NCBI RefSeq assembly: GCF_030317105.1
Contig: NZ_JASZYG010000014.1
Location: 86,649 to 150,648 of the forward strand
Direction of reading: 5' to 3'
DNA from: Variovorax brevis
GTDB taxonomy: Bacteria; Pseudomonadota; Gammaproteobacteria; Burkholderiales; Burkholderiaceae_C
Length of the DNA: 64,000 bases
How positions within the stretch are numbered: position 1 is the stretch's first letter; every line of letters starts with the position of its first letter. Below, in pieces: positions 1 through 7,916 of this stretch. The translations under genes and the position numbers were made by a program. Below the pieces are notes generated by a model that saw only the letters and a list, made by a program, of their open reading frames with translations, was not told the DNA's origin and did no database searches.

Positions 1-663
1 GTTCTCGCCGTCCTTCCATTCCTCTTTTTCCATGAGGATGGGCAGCGAGATGTGGTCGGAATACTTGCCGATGATCTGCTTGATCTTCCAGGTGTTCAGG
101 TACTCGTCGGCGTCTTCACGCAGGTGCAGGATGACGCTGGTGCCGCGCTCGGCCCGCTCGATGTCTTCCACCTCGAAGTCGCCGGCGCCGGCGCTGGTCC
201 AGCGCACGCCCTCGGCGGCGGAAAGGCCCGCGCGGCGTGACTCGACGGTGATCTTGTCCGAGACGATGAAGCCCGAATAAAAGCCCACGCCGAACTGGCC
301 GATGAGCTGCGCGTCGGCCTTCTGGTCGCCCGACAGGCGGCTCATGAATTCCTTGGTGCCGCTCTTGGCGATCGTGCCCAGGTGCTCGATGGCTTCCTGG
401 CGCGACAGGCCGATGCCGTTGTCGCGGATGGTGAGCGTGCGTGCGTCCTTGTCGAAGGAGACATGCACCGACAGGTCGGGGTTGTCTTCATACAGGGCGC
501 TGTTGTTGATGGCTTCGAAGCGCAGCTTGTCGCAGGCGTCGGACGCATTGGAGATCAACTCGCGCAGGAAGATTTCCTTGTTCGAGTAGAGGGCGTGCGT
601 GACGAGGTGAAGAAGCTGGGCGACTTCGGCCTGGAAGGGGAGTTTGCTGGATGCGGCGGTCAT
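1..663 (-). CDS. htpG: Molecular chaperone HtpG (Hsp90 family), N-terminal part, cut by window edge
   Basis: Bacterial Hsp90, a cytosolic ATP-dependent dimeric chaperone. The 221 codons present encode the start of the N-terminal GHKL ATPase domain. Visible Hsp90 signatures are ELISNASDACDKL (ATP/Mg site), the DNGIG motif and GQFGVGFYS (lid/glycine-rich segment). The ATG at 661-663 opens the usual short Hsp90 N-terminus (MTAASSKLPFQAEVAQLLHL). The reading frame runs off position 1, so the rest of the ATPase domain and the middle and C-terminal domains lie outside the window. It is transcribed away from the fibre operon to its right, with 527 bp between them, and need not be functionally related to it. 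Confidence 0.97.
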   Translation of the reverse strand, partial: MTAASSKLPFQAEVAQLLHLVTHALYSNKEIFLRELISNASDACDKLRFEAINNSALYEDNPDLSVHVSFDKDARTLTIRDNGIGLSRQEAIEHLGTIAKSGTKEFMSRLSGDQKADAQLIGQFGVGFYSGFIVSDKITVESRRAGLSAAEGVRWTSAGAGDFEVEDIERAERGTSVILHLREDADEYLNTWKIKQIIGKYSDHISLPILMEKEEWKDGEN

Positions 664-1011
664 TGCTTTGAAGGGAATGAGTTTCCGGAAAGGGATACGC
701 CGGGCCGGAGGGCCCGTCGGAAGCGCCCATATGGCGGCGCGGGGCGCCATTTTCAACTGTCCGGGGTGGGCTGGGCGGTGATCGACGTGAATTCGGGGGC
801 GGGGCGCAAGTGGGGCCGCACTGCGCGGCGCCGTTGCATCGACCGTTCACCCACGAGATTGAGCTGGGGCAGGACAACCTGCCCCGCCATGGAGCAGTCC
901 TTTGTCAACCCGGACGAAATGCATGGATGTCTTCGATCGCGGGACGGCGATGGGGGCCTTTCCGGTACAGCCTTGAGCCCGTATGCGAGCGCATGCTCGC
1001 ATGGCAACGCG

Positions 1012-1136
1012 CTACACACCGTGCGTCCGGCCGAGGTGTGTAGGAATTCACGCTACACCAAAGGTTATAATCTGTAACCAAAGTGTCTAAAACTATTAAC
1101 TTCTGAGCATTACTTCCTCTTACAAATTGTAGGAAG
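1012..1136 (+). promoter_or_regulatory. Putative promoter, operator and structured leader of the fibre operon
   Basis: The 664-1190 gap holds no gene I can support, but its right half is clearly regulatory and much more AT-rich than its surroundings. A perfect 9-bp inverted repeat, CTACACACC (1012-1020) and GGTGTGTAG (1035-1043), is followed by a partial third copy (CGCTACAC, 1051-1058). A consensus -10 hexamer TATAAT lies at 1066-1071, within the symmetrical GGTTA-N7-TAACC (1063-1079). Downstream, CTTCCT (1113-1118) can pair with AGGAAG (1131-1136), giving a leader hairpin. A separate palindrome, ATGCGAGC/GCTCGCAT, lies at 983-1002. No good -35 box is visible, which would fit activator dependence. 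The regulator is unknown. Confidence 0.5.
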
Positions 1137-1190
1137 ACTCTTACATTCACGTCTCCAACCCCGTCCGAAGGACTATGGAGATGTTTCCTC

Positions 1191-3428
1191 TTGACCCGCG
1201 ACCGATTGATGATGCAAGGCTTACCGCCCGGAGAACATCCGGTGGCGTGGCTCGTCGTCGGCTGTGCGCTGGTCGTTGCATCGACTGCGCAAGCCGCGGA
1301 CACGGGGAAGATCGTCGTGGCTGAGGCGCAGATCCGGTCGATGGATCGGGTGCAGGCCGAGCAGGAACGCCTGCGCGCCATGATCCAGGCGGCGCCCGCG
1401 ACCTACGAGGACCGATTCATGGAAGCGGATGCGGCGCCGGGTACCGGCGCGGCGACCGAAGAAGAGCCACCGGTAGAAGGCACCGGCTTCCAGGCCTGGT
1501 CGCTGGAAAGTCGTGCTGGTTTCGCCGAATCGAGCGTTGAAGGCTTTGGCCGCCAGCACGCCGCCGAGTACGGACTGCGGGCCGAGTACCGTCGCGAAAC
1601 GCTCAACTACGGCGACGTTTTGCTGCAACTCGACGCTCGCCATCTGAGTGGCGACCCGCTCGCCGACCGTGCGATGGGCACCTTCGGTTTCGCCAGGGAA
1701 CGCACCGGCGATCGCTTCACCTTCCGCAACATCGGCTTCCCAATCACGCCCAACACCTTTGCCGACACGACCGTCGGCGACACATTCAGCGACGTGACGG
1801 ACGGCTTGAGCCGCAACTACCGCCTGTCGCTCGGCACGACGATGGTGCGCGGCCTGTCCACCCGGATCTTCAACAGCGACTGGGACCTGCGCGCCGGCTC
1901 GGGCCAACGCGGGTTCCTGGCCGGCGGGCCTTACCCAGGATTCGAGACGACCCAAGGTTCAATGACCTGGCTGGGCGCGACCCGGCGCCTGAGCGACGAA
2001 TGGTTCGTGGCCGGACAAATCGACCGCGCCAACTACGTCCCTGCCTATTTCTCCAGCTTCTATACACCGGAAGGCTTTGGCGCCAAGAACGTATCGAGTT
2101 GGGCCACCTCGGTTGGCTATGCCCCCAAGGCCTTGCCGGGCGCCGATGCCGATTTCAAGGTGCGCACCACGCTGGTGGGTAGCCAGGTCACATCTGCCAC
2201 GCCCGGGGTGCAGACCGGCGATTCGCAGGGCTTGTTCGTCGAGGCCAGCGCCCGCACCGGGCGATTCAACCATCAGTTCGGCGCCTACGCCGCCGACCCG
2301 AATCTCTATTTCGGCGACTATGCGCTGATCACCGGCAACCGCGGCGCCTACTGGCGCGTCGACCACAGCACCGGCCGGATGAACTGGGGCGGCGGCTTCG
2401 ACTTCGAGCGCGCCGATAGCGACAGCGTGTCCAACCTTTATGGCTACACCCGCACGGCCTTCAACGGCAACTTCCAGTACCTGTTGGACCGTGACACCTC
2501 CGTGGGCGCCAACGCCAATTTGTCCAGGACCCGTTACGACAATTCGGCGGTAGGCAATCTGCTGGGCGAGAACCGCAGCCTCTACGGCAACGTCTTCTAT
2601 CAGACCCGCTTCTTTGATCTACCACGCACCCGCCTGAATTTGATGGCGCTGCGAAATGAGCAGGTCGTGCTCCTTGGCACCGCCGCGACCGGACAGGAAC
2701 TCCAATGGGAGCAGGACTGGATCACCGGCCGCTACGCGGCGCTGCGCCCCGAGCTGACCACCACGCTGGGCTACGCCCGTGACCAAAGCAGCGGCGTCAC
2801 GCGCACCTACCCGACAGCGGGGGTGCAGTTTCGCTACTGGTTCGACAGCGGCTTCTCGGTGACCGGGAACCTGCGCTGGACCTCGCAGGACAGCGACCTC
2901 TACACCAGTCGCGGCCTATCGGGCTCCCTCACCGCCGAAAAGGAAATCGCGCCGGGCTGGCACTTCGGGATCGCGGCGAACATGAACCAGGCCCGCTCGG
3001 CCGCCATCCAGACCTCGCTGTTCGGCCCGCAGGTCTATCGCAGCAACGACAAGACTTTTTACGCTTTCCTGCGCTGGGATGGTAGTTCCGGCACGGCATA
3101 CCAAGCGGCGGGCGTGCGCAGCGGCGCGGGCAGCGGCAGCGTAAGCGGTCGCGTGTTCCTGGACGCCAACCGCGACGGACGCCAACAGGCCGGCGAGAAC
3201 GGCGCGGCCAACGTGGAAGTCGTGCTCGATGGCCGCTACCGCGCCACAACCGACCGCGACGGGCGCTTCGAATTTCCGACGGTGACCACGGGTCGCCACC
3301 AACTGACTCTCACGCTTGACAGCGTGCCACTGCCTTGGGGCGTGGCCGGCGACAGCGGCGTGAGCGTCAACGTTCCGCTGCGTGGTCAAGCCACCGCCGA
3401 GATCCCTGTGATCAAGGTGGGCGAATGA
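1191..3428 (+). CDS. Outer-membrane beta-barrel protein with C-terminal SdrD-B-like domain, putative usher of a non-classical fibre system
   Basis: Exported protein of 745 codons. The signal peptide (hydrophobic VAWLVVGCALVV, likely cleavage after ASTAQA) is followed by about 80 residues of low-complexity linker. Then come roughly 500 residues of alternating aromatic/polar strands typical of an outer-membrane barrel. The C-terminus (about residues 645-745) has the GxVFxDxNxDGxxxxGE signature of SdrD-B/carboxypeptidase-regulatory-like Ig folds. It is shorter than classical FimD/PapC ushers (about 800-880) and I do not recognise their signature motifs. Position ahead of pilin-like subunits and a PapD-like chaperone suggests it is the secretion pore or anchor. 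Start is uncertain: TTG at 1191 or ATG at 1209. Function is inferred from context. Confidence 0.7.
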   Translation: MTRDRLMMQGLPPGEHPVAWLVVGCALVVASTAQAADTGKIVVAEAQIRSMDRVQAEQERLRAMIQAAPATYEDRFMEADAAPGTGAATEEEPPVEGTGFQAWSLESRAGFAESSVEGFGRQHAAEYGLRAEYRRETLNYGDVLLQLDARHLSGDPLADRAMGTFGFARERTGDRFTFRNIGFPITPNTFADTTVGDTFSDVTDGLSRNYRLSLGTTMVRGLSTRIFNSDWDLRAGSGQRGFLAGGPYPGFETTQGSMTWLGATRRLSDEWFVAGQIDRANYVPAYFSSFYTPEGFGAKNVSSWATSVGYAPKALPGADADFKVRTTLVGSQVTSATPGVQTGDSQGLFVEASARTGRFNHQFGAYAADPNLYFGDYALITGNRGAYWRVDHSTGRMNWGGGFDFERADSDSVSNLYGYTRTAFNGNFQYLLDRDTSVGANANLSRTRYDNSAVGNLLGENRSLYGNVFYQTRFFDLPRTRLNLMALRNEQVVLLGTAATGQELQWEQDWITGRYAALRPELTTTLGYARDQSSGVTRTYPTAGVQFRYWFDSGFSVTGNLRWTSQDSDLYTSRGLSGSLTAEKEIAPGWHFGIAANMNQARSAAIQTSLFGPQVYRSNDKTFYAFLRWDGSSGTAYQAAGVRSGAGSGSVSGRVFLDANRDGRQQAGENGAANVEVVLDGRYRATTDRDGRFEFPTVTTGRHQLTLTLDSVPLPWGVAGDSGVSVNVPLRGQATAEIPVIKVGE

Positions 3429-3544
3429 CCCTGCAGCAGACAACGGGCTGCCTGTGCCAACCGGCGCAAGAGCTCACTCCCACGGGCGCCCGTTCAGCGC
3501 TTTTTAAACCTGTGTTCGTTCGATTTTTCAAAAGGAAGATAACC

Positions 3545-4153
3545 ATGAAGAAAAACCTGTTGGCCCTTGCAGCCGCTACCACCCTGGCCTTCGCGGCCAG
3601 CAACGCCATGGCTGAAGCCAAGTACAACCAAGCCGCCGGCGGCACCGGCACGGTCACCGCGACGGCTGGCGTCAACCTCAGCGTCACCGTGCCCAAGCTC
3701 ATCGTGCTGCGCGTCGGCTCGAACGTCGCCTCGCAGAACACTTTAAGCTGGACCGCGGCATTCAACATTCCTGGTGCGTTGCCGTCAGGGACCGTGCCGA
3801 CGACTGGCACCCCCAACGTCGACTGGAACGGCACCGATCCGACGATCACCCTCGGTACCCAGCCCGCCGCACTGACAGTCTGGGCTTGGACGAACGGCAC
3901 GGGCGCGAACATCAATTGCGCCGTCGGCACTTGGTCAGCCGCGAATGGCCCCGCCAACTCGGCGTTCAAAGTTGCGACCACCGGCACCTTGCCCCACCCG
4001 GGGAACGACTTGGGAACATGTACCCAAACCAACTTTTCGCAAAACACCGTGGTCACGGGCACTTGGACCTATACGCTCGACACCGCCACGGCCGCCGCCT
4101 GGAAGGCTGGCGCTTACACGGCCGCCGTTACCTACACGGCGCAAGGGCTCTAA
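3545..4153 (+). CDS. Pilin-like major secreted subunit of the fibre operon
   Basis: Exported protein of 202 aa with a textbook Sec signal peptide (MKKNLLALAAATTLAFAA, cleavage after AMA). A strong Shine-Dalgarno (AAGGAAG) precedes the ATG. The mature protein is rich in Thr, Ala, Gly and Asn and is predicted all-beta. Near its N-terminus (about residues 43-58) is the segment NLSVTVPKLIVLRVGS; it ends with KAGAYTAAVTYTAQGL. Both blocks recur in the subunits encoded further down the operon, as expected for polymerising subunits exchanging terminal strands. Two cysteines (in NCAVG and GTCTQ) could form a disulfide. The best ribosome site in the operon and the short leader fit a highly expressed main subunit. 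I do not recognise a named pilin family. Confidence 0.65.
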   Translation: MKKNLLALAAATTLAFAASNAMAEAKYNQAAGGTGTVTATAGVNLSVTVPKLIVLRVGSNVASQNTLSWTAAFNIPGALPSGTVPTTGTPNVDWNGTDPTITLGTQPAALTVWAWTNGTGANINCAVGTWSAANGPANSAFKVATTGTLPHPGNDLGTCTQTNFSQNTVVTGTWTYTLDTATAAAWKAGAYTAAVTYTAQGL

Positions 4154-4154
4154 G

Positions 4155-4772
4155 GTGCACGCGAAGCAGCGCATGAACGATTTGGCGCGCTCCCGCGCGG
4201 CCATCGCGCGGGCGCTGCTTTGCCTGCTCGCGAGCGCCGGCGTCGTTCCCGACGCCGGCGCGGTGTTCACCTCCACCGGCGACTATGGCTCCTATGGACT
4301 CGTTTTGCAGGTCGGCGTGGCCACCGGCGTCGACACAGTGTTGTTCGACGTTGCCAACGACAAGGTCGGGCAGGGGCCGGTGAGCGGCACGTCCGGCCAG
4401 GCCGGCGGCGTTACCGTGCGGGTCACGCCGACCCGGCCCTTCTTTGGGCTGGAACCGCAGTCCGTCACGTTGACCGTCGATTCGCGCGTGGCACTGAGCT
4501 GCCAGAGCGGAACCTGCGGCGGCGCAACCATTCCCTTCACCAGCATCCGCTGGACTTCCAACGGCGGCGCGCCCAGCGGCGGGAACGCCGAAATCGTGAG
4601 CGGCGTGTTCACGGGCGCCGCAGCCCAGCAATTGGCCCGCTTCGACCCCGTCGTGATCCTGGCCGGCTCACGCGAGATGACCAACATCCTGAATTTCGAG
4701 TACATCAACGACACGGTGTACCCGGCCGGAAACTACACCGGATCGGTGCGGTTCACGGCCACCATGATCTGA
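4155..4772 (+). CDS. Second pilin-like secreted subunit
   Basis: Exported all-beta protein of about 205 aa, beginning one base after the stop of the preceding subunit. I chose GTG 4155 because AAGGG lies seven bases upstream; ATG 4173 is the alternative, and both keep the signal peptide (ARALLCLLASAGVV, cleavage near DAGA). The C-terminus, PAGNYTGSVRFTATMI, matches the AG-[AND]-YT-x2-V-x-[FY]TA pattern of the other two subunits. A Cys pair (SCQSGTCGG) probably forms a small disulfide loop. It could be a minor or tip subunit. Its stop overlaps the next start (TGATG), so the two genes are probably translationally coupled. Homology to a named family is not established. Confidence 0.6.
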   Translation: MHAKQRMNDLARSRAAIARALLCLLASAGVVPDAGAVFTSTGDYGSYGLVLQVGVATGVDTVLFDVANDKVGQGPVSGTSGQAGGVTVRVTPTRPFFGLEPQSVTLTVDSRVALSCQSGTCGGATIPFTSIRWTSNGGAPSGGNAEIVSGVFTGAAAQQLARFDPVVILAGSREMTNILNFEYINDTVYPAGNYTGSVRFTATMI

Positions 4773-5287
4773 TGAAACGCCCTGCAAGCCTTCGCGCGGT
4801 CTTCCTGCCCGCCGCCCTGCTCCTGTTCGCCATCCTGGCGGTACCCGCGCAGGCCCAGGTCGAGCGCTTGGACGACTCGACCTCGCCGCGCGCCCAGGTG
4901 CAAGCCACCCTGGACGATGGCGGCATCGCGCGACCCGGAACACCGGTCTCGCCCATTGCGCGCGCCTCTTTTGGCCGCATCGACTACCGGCTCAACACGG
5001 CGCGCCATGTGGGGCGCCGCGCACGCATCTTCTACGTGATTCCTGCGGGTGTTCCCGGCGTTCGCACACCCAATGCCGTACTCGTGCAATGGCGAAGCCA
5101 AGGCCTCTTTGCCAGCGGGCAGGGTCGCCCGGGCGAGCGCATTCAGGTCTGGAACGGCGTGGTTCGCGACCCTTGGATGTCCGAAGGCTTCGAACTGAGC
5201 TGGCAGGTGGATCTGCGCGAACTGCGGCTGACCCGCGGCATGCGGCTGGGCTTTGAAGCCTATTTCGAGATAGAAACACTGCCATGA
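4772..5287 (+). CDS. Exported protein of unknown function in the fibre operon
   Basis: 171 aa with a Sec signal peptide (LPAALLLFAILAVPAQAQ, cleavage after AQA). The mature part is basic, has no cysteines and ends in predicted beta strands (ELSWQVDLREL, LGFEAYFEI). It lacks the C-terminal YTG-x-V-x-FTA block of the subunits and the two-domain pattern of the chaperone, so it is neither by eye. Its ATG overlaps the preceding stop (TGATG) and its own stop overlaps the chaperone start (ATGA), so it is embedded in a coupled gene set. An accessory, anchoring or adaptor role in fibre assembly is only a guess. No family is recognised. Confidence 0.6.
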   Translation: MKRPASLRAVFLPAALLLFAILAVPAQAQVERLDDSTSPRAQVQATLDDGGIARPGTPVSPIARASFGRIDYRLNTARHVGRRARIFYVIPAGVPGVRTPNAVLVQWRSQGLFASGQGRPGERIQVWNGVVRDPWMSEGFELSWQVDLRELRLTRGMRLGFEAYFEIETLP

Positions 5288-6114
5288 ATACCCTTTTCCA
5301 TCCCACATTCGGCCGGGCGCTGCGCCGTGTTGCGCTGCTGCTGGCGGTTGGCGCGGCCACCATTGCCCACGCCGCACCCTTCGAGATTGCGGTCTCGCCC
5401 TCCCGCTTCGAGGTGTCGGCCAAGAGTGGCGTGCGCCTGGGCCAGGCGCTGGACATCAACAACCTGGGCGCAACGCCCACCGAGGTGTCATTGCGCACCA
5501 TCGACTGGAGCTACTCGACGGACGGCGAAGTCGCGTATTTCGACGCGCTGCAACCGGGCAGTTGCCGCCCCTGGGTGACGCTAGAGCGCCGCACCGTGAA
5601 GGTCCCCGCCCGCGGCAAGGCAAGCTTTCGCTTCCAGGTCGAGCCGCCGGCCGACGCCTCCAAGGGTGAATGCCGCTTCATGATCGCCGTCGAAGGCGTG
5701 GAGCCCGCCTACCAGGCCAGCATCGCCCAAGGCGGCACCAACATGAGCTTGCCGGTGACGGGGCGTATCGCTGTCGCGGTCTATGTCATGGTCAATGGCG
5801 CCGAGCCAAAGATGACGTTGAGCCAAGTGGGCATGAAAGAGGTGCGCGGCAAGCGCTCGCCGATTGTCACCATCAGCAACACGGGGGAAGCGCACGGCCG
5901 CCTCGATGGCACCCTGGATGCGACGGACGCCCGTGGCACCTCGTTCGAACTGGTGCCGGACGGCTCGCCGGTGATGCCGGGCCAGACCCGGCAAATAGCG
6001 CTCGTGCCCCGGGGCGACCAGAACAAGCCCGTCGAGCCCGTCTACCCTGTCAAGGTCAAGGGCCTTCTCGAATGGGAAAAGGGTGGCTTCAAGGTCGACG
6101 CAGAGTTGCGTTGA
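5284..6114 (+). CDS. PapD-like periplasmic fimbrial chaperone
   Basis: 276 aa with a signal peptide (VALLLAVGAATIAHA). The mature protein has the two-Ig-domain layout of pilus chaperones. The first domain starts with the typical strand EIAVSPSRFEVSAKSG and contains LDINNLGATPTEVSLRTIDW; an interdomain stretch (VPARGKASFRFQVEPP) leads to a second Ig domain with ISNTGEAHGRLDGTL and a 'PGQTRQIAL' strand. Chaperones of this fold donate a beta strand to unfolded subunits in the periplasm and deliver them to an outer-membrane usher. It is about 30-40 residues longer than classical PapD/FimC. Two cysteines (GSCRPW and GECRFM) may pair. Presence of this chaperone is the strongest support for reading the operon as a surface-fibre system. 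Confidence 0.75.
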   Translation: MNTLFHPTFGRALRRVALLLAVGAATIAHAAPFEIAVSPSRFEVSAKSGVRLGQALDINNLGATPTEVSLRTIDWSYSTDGEVAYFDALQPGSCRPWVTLERRTVKVPARGKASFRFQVEPPADASKGECRFMIAVEGVEPAYQASIAQGGTNMSLPVTGRIAVAVYVMVNGAEPKMTLSQVGMKEVRGKRSPIVTISNTGEAHGRLDGTLDATDARGTSFELVPDGSPVMPGQTRQIALVPRGDQNKPVEPVYPVKVKGLLEWEKGGFKVDAELR

Positions 6115-6131
6115 GACTGAAGAGGACGCCG

Positions 6132-6809
6132 ATGCACACGCTCCCACCACGATGCTCGCGCCTGCCGTGGCCAAACCGGCCGCGCGCCGGGTTGGCGGGC
6201 GCGTTGCTGATGCTGGTGTGCACCGCGGTTGCAGCGGGAACGACCACTGTCAGTGGCCTTGGCACGCCAGCCGTTGCCGAACTCAAGTTCGCCATCAACA
6301 TCAACAGGTTCGTCTACCTGCGAATCGGCAGCGCGACCGCGGTAGACCCTCCTGTAAGCTTCGCGCTCACACCATCGATTCCCGGCGCGCCCGGGGGTAC
6401 GGTCCCGGTGCCCGGCGGCCCAACGTCGGTGAACTGGAATGGCGCGGCGCCGGTCTTCTCGGTCGCGCCAAGCAACAACGCACTGCCCGTCGAGGTGCGT
6501 AGCAACGTTGGTAGCGTGACCCTGCGCGCCAATACCGTGCTGCCGCTCAAAAGCGGCAGCAACATCATTCCGATGTCGCAGATCACCGTGCAAACGAGCG
6601 ACTCGACGCTGTCGGCACCTCTGCTGCCCGATGCAGGCACCAGCGCGACTTCCACCACCGTCTCCGGGAATGCCTTCGGCAACAGCTACGGCAATCTGGT
6701 CACCTGGCGCAAGGCGACCTGGACCTTCGGCTATGCGCCCACTCCGGCACAACTGCCACGGGCGGGCGACTACACCGGACAAGTGACCTTCACCGCAAGC
6801 GCGCCCTGA
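6132..6809 (+). CDS. Third pilin-like secreted subunit
   Basis: 225 aa. A basic n-region with a hydrophobic stretch (AGLAGALLMLVCTAVAAG) serves as signal peptide. The mature part repeats the landmarks of the first subunit: an N-terminal strand ELKFAININRFVYLRIGS (about residues 50-67), a Pro/Gly-rich stretch ending in VNWNG (first subunit: VDWNG), and a C-terminal RAGDYTGQVTFTASAP. It is therefore a clear paralogue of the 3545-4153 product. It sits 17 bp after the chaperone gene and probably closes the main operon. A GAGCG/CGCTC hairpin directly at the stop lacks a T-run. The 276-bp gap that follows shows nothing else I can support. Confidence 0.65.
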   Translation: MHTLPPRCSRLPWPNRPRAGLAGALLMLVCTAVAAGTTTVSGLGTPAVAELKFAININRFVYLRIGSATAVDPPVSFALTPSIPGAPGGTVPVPGGPTSVNWNGAAPVFSVAPSNNALPVEVRSNVGSVTLRANTVLPLKSGSNIIPMSQITVQTSDSTLSAPLLPDAGTSATSTTVSGNAFGNSYGNLVTWRKATWTFGYAPTPAQLPRAGDYTGQVTFTASAP

Positions 6810-7085
6810 GCGCGAAACGCTCGTGCGCTTGGGCGCGTGTAGCCGGGGTGATCGCATCGGGGATCGAGTCCGCCTCGCTCCCGATACATTCCGAGACAAC
6901 TGCGAGTTGCCTGCCGCCGCGGCAATAGTGACACGCGATCCCGTCCAGGAGCAAGATGCAGTGGAGGGGTTCGCGCTCGTCTGGTGTCGCCGGCACGTCA
7001 GCGCTTCCGCGCGAAACTCTGCTGCAAATCGACAGTCCGGCATCGCTTCCGTGCTTCAACCGAATATCTGGCGGCGTGAGGTTCG

Positions 7086-7406
7086 ATGTCAGCTTGCGAT
7101 GTTTTCCGGACCGGCGGCACGATGGCCGGCATCGTCGCGTGGCTCTTGGTCCCGCTGACGTGCGCCGCGGAATCTTCGATCGGCGACGCCAGCGCGTCAG
7201 CAAGCGTGACCCTGCGCGTGGTCATACCTCCGGTGTTCCGCGTCCTCGCTGCAAGACCGGTCCAAGGCGGCTATGAATACCGCGTCTGGTCCAATACCAG
7301 ATCGGTGATGCTCAACGGCCGCACCTATCACATCGACAAAGCCGGTGAGTCGACACTCTTCGTGCCGACCTCGCCAAACGATCTTTTCATCGCGCACAGC
7401 CTGTGA
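7086..7406 (+). CDS. Small exported protein related to the fibre subunits' N-terminal motif
   Basis: 106 aa. ATG 7086 has GAGG four bases upstream; ATG 7122 is an alternative that starts directly with the signal peptide (AGIVAWLLVPLTCAA). The mature protein begins with ASVTLRVVIPPVFRVL, which resembles the NLSVTVPKLIVLRVG and ELKFAININRFVYLRIG blocks of the larger subunits. It lacks their C-terminal YTG block and is far shorter, ending in a polar tail (TSPNDLFIAHSL). It may be a capping or terminating subunit, a degenerate paralogue, or an unrelated small beta protein. It lies 276 bp beyond the main operon on the same strand. Confidence 0.5.
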   Translation: MSACDVFRTGGTMAGIVAWLLVPLTCAAESSIGDASASASVTLRVVIPPVFRVLAARPVQGGYEYRVWSNTRSVMLNGRTYHIDKAGESTLFVPTSPNDLFIAHSL

Positions 7407-7444
7407 CCAAAGCCGCGCAACGCCATCCGTCGCAGCAAATCCGC

Positions 7445-7780
7445 TCAGCCCCCGCTACCCCCAGGCGCCGCAGTCGAACTCCCCGTCGACTCCGCACCCG
7501 CACCGCCGTGGCTCTTCGCCGCCGCCATCGCGCCCTTCTGCACCTCGTTCGCGTCCGCATTGCCGTTGTTCGTCATCGCACTCGACGACCCGGGCGCTTC
7601 CGCGCCGGCGCCGCCGTGCGTGCGTGCGGCTTCCATCGCGCCCTTCTGCACTTCAGGGTTCGGCGGCGAATTCAGTTGCATGGGGCGGTAGTCGCCGCCG
7701 TCGCTGTTTTGCGCCAGTGCGCCAAGGCTTGCAAAGGTGGTGATGGCGCCAATGGCGATGAGCTTGAGGGATACGTGCAT
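7445..7780 (-). CDS. Small exported protein with a duplicated EVQKGAM-type repeat
   Basis: 111 aa, with a strong Shine-Dalgarno (AGGAGA) before ATG 7780 and a clear signal peptide (LIAIGAITTFASLGALA, cleavage before QNSDG). The mature region consists largely of two near-identical repeats, EVQKGAMEAARTHGGAGAE and EVQKGAMAAAKSHGGAGAE, separated by a Ser/Asn/Gly-rich spacer and ending in a Gly/Ser/Ala tail. No enzymatic motif is visible and it is probably partly disordered. It faces the fibre operon tail to tail. It lies downstream of the start of no other gene on its strand and has its own leader. Function unknown. Confidence 0.7.
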   Translation of the reverse strand: MHVSLKLIAIGAITTFASLGALAQNSDGGDYRPMQLNSPPNPEVQKGAMEAARTHGGAGAEAPGSSSAMTNNGNADANEVQKGAMAAAKSHGGAGAESTGSSTAAPGGSGG

Positions 7781-7916
7781 AGCTGTCTCCTGCCAGGTGT
7801 GGATAAGCCGGAACCCGTTGGCGAGACTGCGCAACGGGTGGCCTGCGTTCACTCTAGGCAAGCAGACTGAGGCGGCAGTGAGGGAAAACTTACGGGCGAA
7901 TGAGGGGCGGACGTCC

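Noticed and set aside
6808..6822. GAGCG/CGCTC hairpin at the end of the third subunit gene as a terminator
   Set aside because: The stem is only 5 bp and there is no T-run; too weak to call.
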